Shown here: positions 8,189 through 15,298 of the stretch, one piece after another | How positions within the stretch are numbered: position 1 is the first letter of the stretch | How the letters are laid out: each line of letters opens with the position of its first letter | DNA from: Edaphocola aurantiacus | Lineage (GTDB): Bacteria > Bacteroidota > Bacteroidia > Chitinophagales > Chitinophagaceae | Length of the DNA stretch: 64,000 bases | Assembly: GCF_019797745.1 (NCBI RefSeq) | Contig: NZ_VOSI01000003.1 | Coordinates: 248,001-312,000, forward strand | Direction of reading: 5' to 3' | Notes under the pieces: model-generated | The model's input: only the letters and a program-made list of their open reading frames with translations | Told to the model about the DNA's origin: nothing | Databases searched by the model: none | Made by a program: the position numbers and the translations under genes

Positions 8189-8320
8189 ATGTCAAAGTAT
8201 CAATGTACCAAGTGTGGTCACATTTCAACATCTGCATATACCCGTACATGTAAAGACGGCGGTAAATGTATCTGGAATAAACTATCAAGGTTTATTAAAT
8301 CCTTAATTACTGGTTTATAA
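8189..8320 (+). CDS. 43-aa zinc-ribbon-like mini-protein
   Basis: The frame runs from ATG to TAA and begins MSKYQCTKCGHISTSAYTR, with CxxC followed by C..GGKC about 15 residues later: four cysteines in a rubredoxin or zinc-ribbon arrangement. The tail (WNKLSRFIKSLITGL) is amphipathic. It directly follows the structured segment at 7876-8091 and is closed by a hairpin. A metal-binding role is inferred from the cysteines; nothing else is known. Confidence 0.6.
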   Translation: MSKYQCTKCGHISTSAYTRTCKDGGKCIWNKLSRFIKSLITGL

Positions 8321-8325
8321 AAATT

Positions 8326-8347
8326 GAGCAGGTATTTATACCTGCTC
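8326..8347 (+). terminator. Hairpin after the zinc-ribbon gene
   Basis: GAGCAGGTA (8326-8334) pairs with TACCTGCTC (8339-8347), loop TTTA. The T-tail is weak, so termination may be partial. Confidence 0.55.
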
Positions 8348-8383
8348 TTAACCTATCATTTAATCAATTTTAATATACCAAAA

Positions 8384-9028
8384 ATGAAACATAAATACAT
8401 ATTGGCCTTATCCCTCATGTCATTTGGAATAGGCTGCAAAAACGCCCCTAACGATCAAGTAACAACGAATGAAGAAATACCCAAACCACCGAAGACAATA
8501 GATGAGAGAATGAATGAAATAAGCACTGAGTATTTAAGAAGTAACTTAAATGACTTTGCCAGATATGAAAGTATAGGATGGTCAAAAGTTGACACTATAT
8601 ATCAGGACTATAAAGACACTGATGCATCTAAGATCGCACAAGGAAAAGCAGATAGTTTAAGATCGGTATGGTCTGATGCTTATCATAAATATCAATATGC
8701 TGGAGACGTAACTGAACAAGAATCAAAACGACTAGAAAAATATAGTGACTCTTTATTTGATATACATGAGAATATGGAAAAACAAATAAAGTATAACAAT
8801 GAGCATATGAAAACTGGTCTCATATTGGGCTATAGAATAGATCATAAATTCAGAGCACCTAACAGATATGGGGCAATGAATGTATCTCGTTTGAGATTCT
8901 TTTCGGATACTTCCTTAACTAATGTCACTAATGTAATTGATCTTGATAATTTAGATAGACAAGTACAGCAAACATTAAATGACATGGAGAACTTAACTAA
9001 TGATATAAGAGAGTTTAACCGCAATTAA
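8384..9028 (+). CDS. Hypothetical lipoprotein, 214 aa
   Basis: The start is set at MKHKYILALSLMSFGIGC, giving a proper lipoprotein signal (lipobox FGIGC); an upstream TTG start in the same frame would run through a hairpin. The mature part is polar and largely helical, with DERMNEISTEYLRSNLNDFARYESIGWSKVDTIYQDYKD and a C-terminal helix (LDNLDRQVQQTLNDMENLTNDIREF) that may form a coiled coil. No domain is recognised. It should be anchored in the outer or inner membrane facing the periplasm. Confidence 0.7.
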   Translation: MKHKYILALSLMSFGIGCKNAPNDQVTTNEEIPKPPKTIDERMNEISTEYLRSNLNDFARYESIGWSKVDTIYQDYKDTDASKIAQGKADSLRSVWSDAYHKYQYAGDVTEQESKRLEKYSDSLFDIHENMEKQIKYNNEHMKTGLILGYRIDHKFRAPNRYGAMNVSRLRFFSDTSLTNVTNVIDLDNLDRQVQQTLNDMENLTNDIREFNRN

Positions 9029-9159
9029 AATTTAGTGAGAATAGCCTTTTAGAAAGAATTGTTTCACCTATTTATATATTGTAATATTTTGTTAAATGTG
9101 CTTAAAATGATGCTTTTTTCATTGGGATAGAAATATATAAAAGTAAAGTACAGCTGCCA

Positions 9160-9315
9160 ATGAAAAACCAAATTAAAGAGCAAATTAAAAAAGAGAAAGC
9201 TGCTATTCAGGAAATGAGAAATAGCAAAGCACAGAAAGACCAGGATTTTGAAAAACGTATTCTCGCATCAAAAGAGAAGATTACAAGTCTGGAGAGGCAA
9301 CTATTGCGTTTATAA
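9160..9315 (+). CDS. 51-aa coiled-coil mini-protein
   Basis: Runs from ATG to TAA. The protein (MKNQIKEQIKKEKAAIQEM...LERQLLRL) is one continuous Lys/Glu-rich helix with heptad spacing, likely a small coiled coil. The stop codon lies inside the left arm of a 17-bp terminator shared with the convergent gene, which supports it as a real transcription unit. Function unknown. Confidence 0.5.
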   Translation: MKNQIKEQIKKEKAAIQEMRNSKAQKDQDFEKRILASKEKITSLERQLLRL

Positions 9316-9350
9316 TAAGAGGCAGGATTTTAGTCCTGCCTCTTATTATA
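9311..9350. terminator. Bidirectional terminator, 17-bp perfect stem
   Basis: TATAATAAGAGGCAGGA (9311-9327) pairs with 9334-9350, loop TTTTAG. It contains the stop codons of both convergent genes. Confidence 0.85.
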
Positions 9351-9561
9351 AACCTATAAATTCAGCTATTTTACTTCGATTGCCACCCATAAAGACAGCA
9401 CTTTCTCCAGCAAAATGAAATCTCACAAACATTCCTAATTGGATTTTTGCAAGATGAAAAATATCCTTTAATTCTGATTCACTGATGCCAAGTTGAGCAT
9501 TTATCTCACTAAATGTAACCATTCTTTTGTTTTGATACAGATATGATAATACTTGTTTCAT
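9346..9561 (-). CDS. Small HTH-like protein, 71 aa
   Basis: The sequence MKQVLSYLYQNKRMVTFSEINAQLGISESELKDIF reads as a helix-turn-helix: helix, FSEINAQLGIS turn, SESELKDIFHLA recognition helix, then a possible wing (MFVRFHFAGESAVFMGG). This suggests a small winged-helix DNA-binding protein. No family name can be given. It lies 140 bases ahead of, and divergent from, the TIR operon, so it could regulate it; that is inference. Confidence 0.6.
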   Translation of the reverse strand: MKQVLSYLYQNKRMVTFSEINAQLGISESELKDIFHLAKIQLGMFVRFHFAGESAVFMGGNRSKIAEFIGL

Positions 9562-9701
9562 GTCTTATTGATTTGTTTGCGAAAAGTATAAGGGTATAAA
9601 TTTTACTGACCAAATAATATGCTTAAATAATTTATCCCAATGTTGTGCCAAGTCGCTTCTAATTGTTAAATTTGATTGTATTTATATAAATATTTGCAAA
9701 T

Positions 9702-10625
9702 ATGAATTTGAGTAGTTATTATGACAGAGTAAGCAGACTTGAGAAGGAAATTTCCGATCTACAACACAAAATTGCAGGAGAAACAAAAAAGGAAGTGGAT
9801 AAACAAAAACAAATTGAAAGTATAAATCGCTCAATTAATAAATCTACGTCCATATCTAGTTTGCAAAGTAAGAATAGGCAGATACAAGGTTACCAGAATG
9901 ACATAATTAAGGTTCAGACTAACAAAGCTAGCATTCATAAGCAAATAGCTGATAAAACAAGTCAATTAGCAAGAGCAAAGCAAGATTTACAGAAAGAAGA
10001 AATAAAGGAAAGTGATAAATTAAGAAAGGAGCAAGAGCAGTTTAGAAGAGAACAAATGAATTTTCAACAAGATCAACAACGATTTCAACGGGAGCAAGAA
10101 AATCTCCAAAGGAAGCTACAGTCTGATATTTCCATTCAAAAGGAAGCACTTAATACTCTTGTCCATCAAATCCATAATGCTAATTCTACAACAAGTGACC
10201 AAGTAATGACATCTAAACAATATGACTTCTTTATATCCCATGCTTCAGAGGATAAAGATAGCTTTGTTAGGCCACTAGCTGATATATTGAAGGCAAAAGG
10301 ATTAAGTATATGGTACGATGAATTTGAACTCAAAATAGGAGACAGCTTAAGAAAGAAGATTGATGAAGGCTTAAAATTGTCTAAGTATGGTATTGTTGTT
10401 CTTTCTCGTGACTTCTTTAAGAAAAATTGGACTGAATATGAATTGAATGGTATGGTAGCAAAAGAAATGTACGGCATTAAGGTAATACTTCCAATATGGC
10501 ATAATGTGACAAGAGATGAAGTATTTTCCTTTAGTCCTACATTAGCTGATAAAGTAGCTTTAAATACCGCCCTATATGGCATTGAAGAAATTTCATCTGA
10601 ATTAGCGAAACTAATAGAAAATTAA
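9702..10625 (+). CDS. Coiled-coil TIR-domain protein (probable NAD-cleaving defence effector)
   Basis: 307 aa. An N-terminal helical/coiled-coil module (about 1-155; SSYYDRVSRLEKEISDLQ, then a basic KKEVDKQKQIESINRSI block) leads into a TIR domain (about 173-305). TIR hallmarks are YDFFISHASEDKD (box 1), GLSIWYDEFELKIGD, the SRDFF strand and NWTEYEL, where Glu247 is in the position of the catalytic Glu of NAD-hydrolysing TIRs. Bacterial TIRs usually sense phage infection and deplete NAD or make signalling nucleotides; the coiled coil probably drives oligomerisation. There is no signal peptide. One base separates its stop from the next gene, so the two form an operon. I recall this N-terminal module in front of other TIR domains in databases, unverified. 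Confidence 0.85.
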   Translation: MNLSSYYDRVSRLEKEISDLQHKIAGETKKEVDKQKQIESINRSINKSTSISSLQSKNRQIQGYQNDIIKVQTNKASIHKQIADKTSQLARAKQDLQKEEIKESDKLRKEQEQFRREQMNFQQDQQRFQREQENLQRKLQSDISIQKEALNTLVHQIHNANSTTSDQVMTSKQYDFFISHASEDKDSFVRPLADILKAKGLSIWYDEFELKIGDSLRKKIDEGLKLSKYGIVVLSRDFFKKNWTEYELNGMVAKEMYGIKVILPIWHNVTRDEVFSFSPTLADKVALNTALYGIEEISSELAKLIEN

Positions 10626-10626
10626 T

Positions 10627-11199
10627 ATGGGTTTAAAAGTTAGTACTATAGCATCAATTCCAGAGAATGTAGAGCGAAGTTATTACTTATATATTCTTGA
10701 TTATTACAACTGGGATGAGCCAATAAGTAAAACATTACGCAATAGCTTCGATAAGATAGCAGAATTTGCCGCCGAAAATGATTCAGTTGCTATTCAGGGT
10801 ATTCCTGAAAGCCATTTTTATTCGGAGTTGATGTCTTGGAAAGCTGTCAATGGAATAAATCCCGAAGATTTATTGCCAGCCCTAATGATTACAACAATTC
10901 ATCCAAGATATTTTTTAGATAGACATAATGTACCGGATGAGAACGAGAATATTCCTGAAGATAAACTTGTATTTATTGAATTAAGGAAAACTTGTAAAGA
11001 ACCACAGGATGTTATAAAGATTATTGAAAAGATCTTTAAGGATATTAAAGAGCGTAAAGAGATTAAAGATTTCAAAGTGAAGAAAGAACTTAAGGCAGGA
11101 GTTGGCAAGATTCTAAATGACACAATAATTTTAGAACCAAACATTGCAGGTTTGGGGATAAATTTCAATAATATATTTAGATTCTTATCAAGAAAATGA
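10627..11199 (+). CDS. Partner protein of the TIR effector, unknown family
   Basis: 190 aa, starting one base after the TIR gene, so co-translated with it. The first half (KVSTIASIPENVERSYYLYILDYYNWDEP, then HFYSELMSWKAVNGINPEDLLPALMITTIHPRYF) looks like a compact alpha/beta fold; then comes a Lys/Glu-rich helix (about 128-152, DVIKIIEKIFKDIKERKEIKDF) and a hydrophobic tail (NIAGLGINFNNIFRFL). There is no signal peptide or known catalytic motif. Given the tight linkage it may be the sensor, inhibitor or scaffold of the TIR enzyme. No Pfam family is recognised. Confidence 0.75.
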   Translation: MGLKVSTIASIPENVERSYYLYILDYYNWDEPISKTLRNSFDKIAEFAAENDSVAIQGIPESHFYSELMSWKAVNGINPEDLLPALMITTIHPRYFLDRHNVPDENENIPEDKLVFIELRKTCKEPQDVIKIIEKIFKDIKERKEIKDFKVKKELKAGVGKILNDTIILEPNIAGLGINFNNIFRFLSRK

Positions 11200-11254
11200 T
11201 ACACATTCTTAGCTATGCAATCAAATTAATATATAAATAAAAAATTGTATAGTT

Positions 11255-11428
11255 ATGAGTAAAAGTAATTTGCCAAAAAAAGATGAAAAAGTCATCGAGA
11301 AAATACCAGTTGGAGATAAACTCCCTGAAAAGTTTAGAAGAGAGCCACTAATTTTTAATAAAATTTGTACTCATATAGTGCATTCTAATATGATAATTGA
11401 TTTATTAGGACTTGATTTTAAGTATTAA
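11255..11428 (+). CDS. 57-aa companion of the retropepsin-like protease
   Basis: A frame from ATG to TAA lying 29 bases before the protease gene. The N-terminal half is polar and basic (MSKSNLPKKDEKVIEKIPVGDKLPEKFRREP); the C-terminal half is hydrophobic with HIVHSNMIIDLLGLDFKY. No domain is recognised. Its position suggests it is a substrate, inhibitor or subunit of the protease, which is inference. The polar/hydrophobic halves and the tight spacing speak for a real gene. Confidence 0.55.
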   Translation: MSKSNLPKKDEKVIEKIPVGDKLPEKFRREPLIFNKICTHIVHSNMIIDLLGLDFKY

Positions 11429-11457
11429 TAATTATTTCTTATTTTTGTTAAAAAAAT

Positions 11458-11865
11458 ATGCCAATACAAACTAATACAATTAATGAAGATAGAAAAATAA
11501 TTAGTCAAGTATACATTACTAACCCAAATAAGGAAGAAAATTCTTTTGAAATATCTGCATTATGGGATACGGGCGCTGTTGAATCAACAATAAGCCAAAG
11601 GGCAATTAATAGTTTAGAACTTGAGATTTCAGCTGATTTGCCACCTGTTATTCAAGTTAATGCACACGGTGATGAAGTTCAAGCTAATCGACATAGTACT
11701 TGTGTAATAGGTATTACTCAGAACGGGCAATTCTCAATGGAGGGATTAACAACAATGGGTAGTGAGAGAAATGGATGCGATATTATAATTGGAATGGATA
11801 TAATATCACAATTAAATTCATTTACGATTAGTGGTAATGAAGTTACTATTGATTATAACGAGTAA
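11458..11865 (+). CDS. Retropepsin-like aspartic protease, 135 aa
   Basis: The catalytic signature ALWDTGAVESTIS (Asp-Thr-Gly at about residue 38) and the downstream CDIIIGMDII (about 110-119, the hydrophobic-hydrophobic-Gly motif) are those of single-domain retropepsin-like proteases, which work as dimers. The whole protein is beta-rich and soluble. The neighbour upstream is a 57-aa unknown; downstream is an IS1595-type transposase. It lies within a run of defence-like genes, so a role in immunity is possible, but bacterial retropepsins also have housekeeping roles. Substrate unknown. Confidence 0.8.
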   Translation: MPIQTNTINEDRKIISQVYITNPNKEENSFEISALWDTGAVESTISQRAINSLELEISADLPPVIQVNAHGDEVQANRHSTCVIGITQNGQFSMEGLTTMGSERNGCDIIIGMDIISQLNSFTISGNEVTIDYNE

Positions 11866-11896
11866 AGAAGTCGTGAAGATAAAAGAAGTATAAAAC

Positions 11897-11943
11897 CTGA
11901 TTAAAGCGAAAGTAGTTCATTTAACTGCTTTTGCTTTAATCAG
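11897..11943. terminator. Bidirectional terminator between protease and transposase
   Basis: CTGATTAAAGC (11897-11907) pairs with GCTTTAATCAG (11933-11943), with further imperfect pairing inside. It abuts the transposase stop codon. Confidence 0.7.
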
Positions 11944-12903
11944 TTAATACCAAGTAGTAGCGACCGCAGCAGTAATCAAACCATCAAAATTATCCCTGAA
12001 AGTAAAATTCCTACGATTCAACTTATATACAAACTCATTCAAATAACCCTGTAGATACTTAAGCCTAATTGAATGATGAGTACCCAAAAATTGTCTCTTG
12101 GCATTAGCAATAACAGTATGTACCCAAGGCAGTTTCTTCATCGCATCCTTACCTTTTACCTCTTGTGCATTATGGATCATTCCTAATTCACCCAAAGAAT
12201 TATATCCAGCCCATTTATCAGTATTAATAATAGTTCCTTTCGCTACTCCCTTTACAACCTCATAATTAATACTATTACTACTCGCATCATTTATAACTGT
12301 CATCTTAGCAAAACCCATAACTCTATTCTTATCATGGGGCTTCTCCTGCATAGTAGAACGGCTTTCAACCTGAACTAATACCTTTGCTTGTCTTTGACTA
12401 CCTCGGCCCCGCTTTAACGTCTTTTCAACTGTATAGTCATTGTTATTTATCATTTCAGTTTGAACAGAATCACTTAAAGTAACAGCCTCAAAGAATCCCT
12501 CATCCATTTCAATTTCACCCTCTAACATATATTTTCCATCACGTTTACCCATAGAGTTTCTAATCTTCATCATCATATTCCATACAGTTTCATAACGATT
12601 ACATCCTATTTGACGTTGCATTTCCAAAGTAGAAAATGGCTTTTTAGATGTAGTCATCAAATGAATAACGGTATACCATGTATGAAAAGGCATATGTGTG
12701 TTTTGTAACATTGTACCAGACTTAAGATTCGTACGGGAACGACATCTTGAGCACTGGAATTTTTCTACTGAGGCTAACCAATAATGTTTGGTTTTTACTC
12801 TGCACCTTCCACATGTAATTCCTTGTTTTAATCTTTCGTCTCTAAAGTGATCTCTACATGCAAACTCATCTTTAAATCGTCTAATAAATTCTAATATTTT
12901 CAT
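11944..12903 (-). CDS. IS1595-family transposase (ISXO2-like)
   Basis: 319 aa, full length. An N-terminal zinc ribbon (CGRCRVKTKHYWLASVEKFQCSRC, Cys at about 31, 34, 51, 54) is followed by a helical DNA-binding part (TLEMQRQIGCNRYETVWNMMMKIR) and the ISXO2-type catalytic domain (EIEMDEGFFEAV, INTDKWAGYNSLG, HSIRLKYLQGYLNEFVYKLNRR). All catalytic blocks look intact. I compared both flanks by eye and found no terminal inverted repeats or target duplication, so it may be an immobile solitary copy. It marks the distal part of the island. Confidence 0.9.
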   Translation of the reverse strand: MKILEFIRRFKDEFACRDHFRDERLKQGITCGRCRVKTKHYWLASVEKFQCSRCRSRTNLKSGTMLQNTHMPFHTWYTVIHLMTTSKKPFSTLEMQRQIGCNRYETVWNMMMKIRNSMGKRDGKYMLEGEIEMDEGFFEAVTLSDSVQTEMINNNDYTVEKTLKRGRGSQRQAKVLVQVESRSTMQEKPHDKNRVMGFAKMTVINDASSNSINYEVVKGVAKGTIINTDKWAGYNSLGELGMIHNAQEVKGKDAMKKLPWVHTVIANAKRQFLGTHHSIRLKYLQGYLNEFVYKLNRRNFTFRDNFDGLITAAVATTWY

Positions 12904-12921
12904 ATCCTTTTCTTATGGATA

Positions 12922-12946
12922 CAAAAGTAGGTAGGTCATACGCCAA
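12922..12946 (-). promoter_or_regulatory. Promoter of the transposase
   Basis: On the minus strand TACTTTTG (12922-12929) fits the Bacteroidota -7 consensus TAnnTTTG exactly; a TTG lies 14 bases upstream. The ATG is 19 bases downstream. Confidence 0.55.
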
Positions 12947-13002
12947 TTTATGTCGTACTGATTGACTGACAATAAAATACTTTACTTTTATTAGCTCCTA
13001 AA

Positions 13003-13035
13003 TAGAAAAAAGAGGCACAAGGTGTACCTCTTTTT
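13003..13035. terminator. Isolated bidirectional hairpin
   Basis: AAAAAGAGG and CCTCTTTTT flank a short loop with an inner AC/GT pair. There are T-runs on both strands and no gene directly before it on the plus strand. Confidence 0.5.
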
Positions 13036-13059
13036 CTTTGTTTCCTAAAAGCGGAGACT

Positions 13060-13545
13060 CAGTTAATTGATTATCCGCTTACAGGAAACAAAGATTTGCC
13101 TTTTTCCTCGCGTTAATTTCTATGGCTACCTTTTGCCTTGATGCAAAAGGTAGTGCCAAAAAATCAAGGCTGTATAAATCCCTGGCTAAAAATCAATGTG
13201 TCGATCGGTCGCAAACCAGACTCACTGCGTTCAGACAGTGGTTTCCGACTTTAGCGACCGAGCCAATGATTTTCTTGACGCCGGATTTATAAGGCCTTTC
13301 GAGCGATCTGTTCTGTACGGATCGCTTATTGTTTTCATCACAGCGATAGCCATTTTGGAGTGGAGCTGCGATCGTTGAGCACCGAACGAATCACACGTTA
13401 AGCTCAGACGATCAATGCACGCAACGATACAAAATGACGGTGCATTGCAATCGCCTTGATGAAAACAAAGGCACTTTTGGTCCTTTTGTTGCCGGACAAA
13501 AGGACAAGTAAAATAGTTGACTAAATGTGGATAGTCAGTTTTATT
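13060..13545. repeat. Palindromic repeat family, copy 1 (longest)
   Basis: This segment carries many inverted repeats: AGCGATC/GATCGCT; GTTTTCATCA...GCGAT against ATCG...TGATGAAAAC, about 17 bp with two mismatches; CATTTTG/CAAAATG; GATCGTTGAGC against GCTCAGACGATC. Together they could fold into one large cruciform. Part 13240-13505 matches copy 2 (20356-20619); the outer parts 13060-13143 and 13453-13545 match copy 3 (54880-55034, opposite strand). The sequence between 13144 and 13461 is flanked by GCCTTGATG repeats and is missing from copy 3. No protein is encoded. It resembles a MITE or REP-like element without its own transposase. Confidence 0.8.
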
Positions 13546-13926
13546 TTAAATAGCAGTAGTCTTAGCGGCTATTTAAATACATCATTGCTTTTAAAAGAAT
13601 ATTGGAGCGAAAGTTCAACAGTACAATCCCTCAAACACATTCAGCTTTTGCCCTCCTATGACATTTACCCTCCTATGACATTTACATAGCCTCGGCACAC
13701 CTGCACAAGCCTAAAAGCAGAATTGGGTAGGCGGCTTAAAAGGCCTATTGTGCTTTCGTATCGGATGGGCATGGGACCTGCTAACCAGGCCATGCAGCAG
13801 CTGATCAAAGAGTCAGCCAGTATCATGAAGGCCTGCACCCTATAATAATTTGACAACAGAGGCCTATGCTGAGTTAGAACGGAGCAAAATCCCTGATCTG
13901 TTAATGCTCCCAAGCCAGTTTTTTCA
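13546..13926. other. Gene-remnant region between island and mnmE
   Basis: No intact gene is seen. On the plus strand, short open stretches read like protein (LKAELGRRLKRPIVLSYRMG..., then in another frame TTEAYAELERSKIPDLLML), suggesting a frameshifted remnant that I cannot identify. Base composition is closer to the core genome than to the island. Confidence 0.35.
13651..13684. repeat. 17-bp perfect tandem duplication
   Basis: CCCTCCTATGACATTTA occurs twice back to back (13651-13667, 13668-13684). It could be a slippage product or a junction scar of the island. Confidence 0.8.
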
Positions 13927-15288
13927 CTACTTTCCAATACAAAACTTTCCAAAGATCGTACCCAGGATGTCACGGTCAATATCAATTTTACCCGTAATAG
14001 AGCCTAAGTGCAGTAACGCATCTTTCAGATGAAAAGCCAGCAGATCACCGCTCAGCCCTATCTCCAGGCCATGGGTCACCGCTTCTAAGGCTTCCTGCGC
14101 CCGCATTAGGGCCTCTTTGTGACGGGTATTGGTAATGATCACCGAAGAGTCCGCAAATCCGCCGCGTACCGATTCTAATAATTGTTGCTTCAGCAACTCA
14201 AGATGGTAGCCGGTTTTGGCGGAAATATCCATGAGATACATATTACCTTCCTCTTGCATGGCATTCGTCTCTTCGGTAACCGGAGTATCTACCTTATTGC
14301 GCAGGCTGAACACGATCTTGCCCTGCAGGCTATCGGCCAGTTCCTGTAATAATCCGGTATCATTATCTTCATACAAATGCAGGATAATCTGTGCCTGTGC
14401 AATTTTCTCTTTAGCCTTACTCACACCGATCGCCTCTACCACGTCTTCTGTTTCACGCAGGCCAGCGGTGTCGATAAAACGGAAAGGAATGCCTTCAATA
14501 TTCATTACCTCTTCGATGGTATCACGGGTAGTTCCGGCAATATTGCTTACAATCGCTCTTTCTTCTTTCAGCAAAGCGTTCAGCAGGCTGGATTTACCGG
14601 CATTGGGCTTACCGATGATGGCTACCGGTACACCATTTTTGATCGCATTACCATAGGCAAATGAATCGATGAGCTGTCCGGTATGGCGCTGTATATCAGC
14701 AATCAATTGCTTGAATGCTGTGCGATCTGCAAACTCCACGTCTTCATCAGAGAAGTCCAGTTCGAGTTCGATCAATGCGGTAAATTGTATGAGTTTATCT
14801 CTCAGGCCCTGTAATTCGGTACTGATACCCCCGCGCATCTGGCTGAGGGCAACCTGATGAGAGGCCTTATTTTCTGCTGCAATCAGGTCGGCAACAGCTT
14901 CTGCCTGCGCCAGGTCCAGTTTGCCATTCAGGAAAGCCCTTTGGGTAAACTCTCCCGGTGCGGCCAGACGAGCGCCTTTCGCTACGCATAATTCGATGAT
15001 CTGGTTGAGGACGAATAAAGATCCATGTCCGCTGATCTCTACCGTATCTTCCCCGGTATAGCTCTTACCACCCAGGAACAGGCCGATCACGACTTCATCC
15101 ACGATCTCACCATCCGGACGTATAATCGTACCGAAATGCAGGGTATGCGTAGCCTGTTTGCTGAGGTCCTTGCCTTTAAATAAGGCATTGGCCACAGGCA
15201 CAGCCTGGTCTCCGGAAAGACGGATGACGCCGATGGCCCCGGCGGCTGGGGCAGTAGCCAGGGCTACTATGGTATCCTGATACATCAT
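13927..15288 (-). CDS. mnmE: tRNA uridine-5-carboxymethylaminomethyl GTPase MnmE
   Basis: MnmE works with MnmG to modify U34 in the anticodon wobble position of several tRNAs. The N-terminal formyl-THF-binding domain (DTIVALATAPAAGAIGVIRLSG) is followed by a helical domain and an inserted G domain with GKPNAGKSS (P-loop), DTAGLRET (G3) and NKVD (G4). The C-terminal FCIGK supplies the conserved Cys. Start set at the ATG ahead of MYQDTIV; a longer start would overlap the receptor gene upstream. It is the last gene of a leftward DedA-receptor-mnmE operon. Its 3' end borders the AT-rich island. Confidence 0.95.
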   Translation of the reverse strand: MMYQDTIVALATAPAAGAIGVIRLSGDQAVPVANALFKGKDLSKQATHTLHFGTIIRPDGEIVDEVVIGLFLGGKSYTGEDTVEISGHGSLFVLNQIIELCVAKGARLAAPGEFTQRAFLNGKLDLAQAEAVADLIAAENKASHQVALSQMRGGISTELQGLRDKLIQFTALIELELDFSDEDVEFADRTAFKQLIADIQRHTGQLIDSFAYGNAIKNGVPVAIIGKPNAGKSSLLNALLKEERAIVSNIAGTTRDTIEEVMNIEGIPFRFIDTAGLRETEDVVEAIGVSKAKEKIAQAQIILHLYEDNDTGLLQELADSLQGKIVFSLRNKVDTPVTEETNAMQEEGNMYLMDISAKTGYHLELLKQQLLESVRGGFADSSVIITNTRHKEALMRAQEALEAVTHGLEIGLSGDLLAFHLKDALLHLGSITGKIDIDRDILGTIFGKFCIGK

Positions 15289-15298
15289 GTGTTTATCT

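Noticed and set aside
11866-13000. Terminal inverted repeats for the IS1595-type element
   Set aside because: Comparing both flanks by eye gave no matching ends, so only the transposase is annotated.
13196-13378. Open frame of 60 codons inside repeat copy 1
   Set aside because: It lies wholly in a palindromic non-coding repeat, and the homologous segment in copy 2 shows indels that do not respect the frame.
13665-13985. Leftward frame of 106 codons overlapping the mnmE 3' end
   Set aside because: No family features, overlaps a certain gene, and covers what looks like a frameshifted remnant read on the wrong strand.
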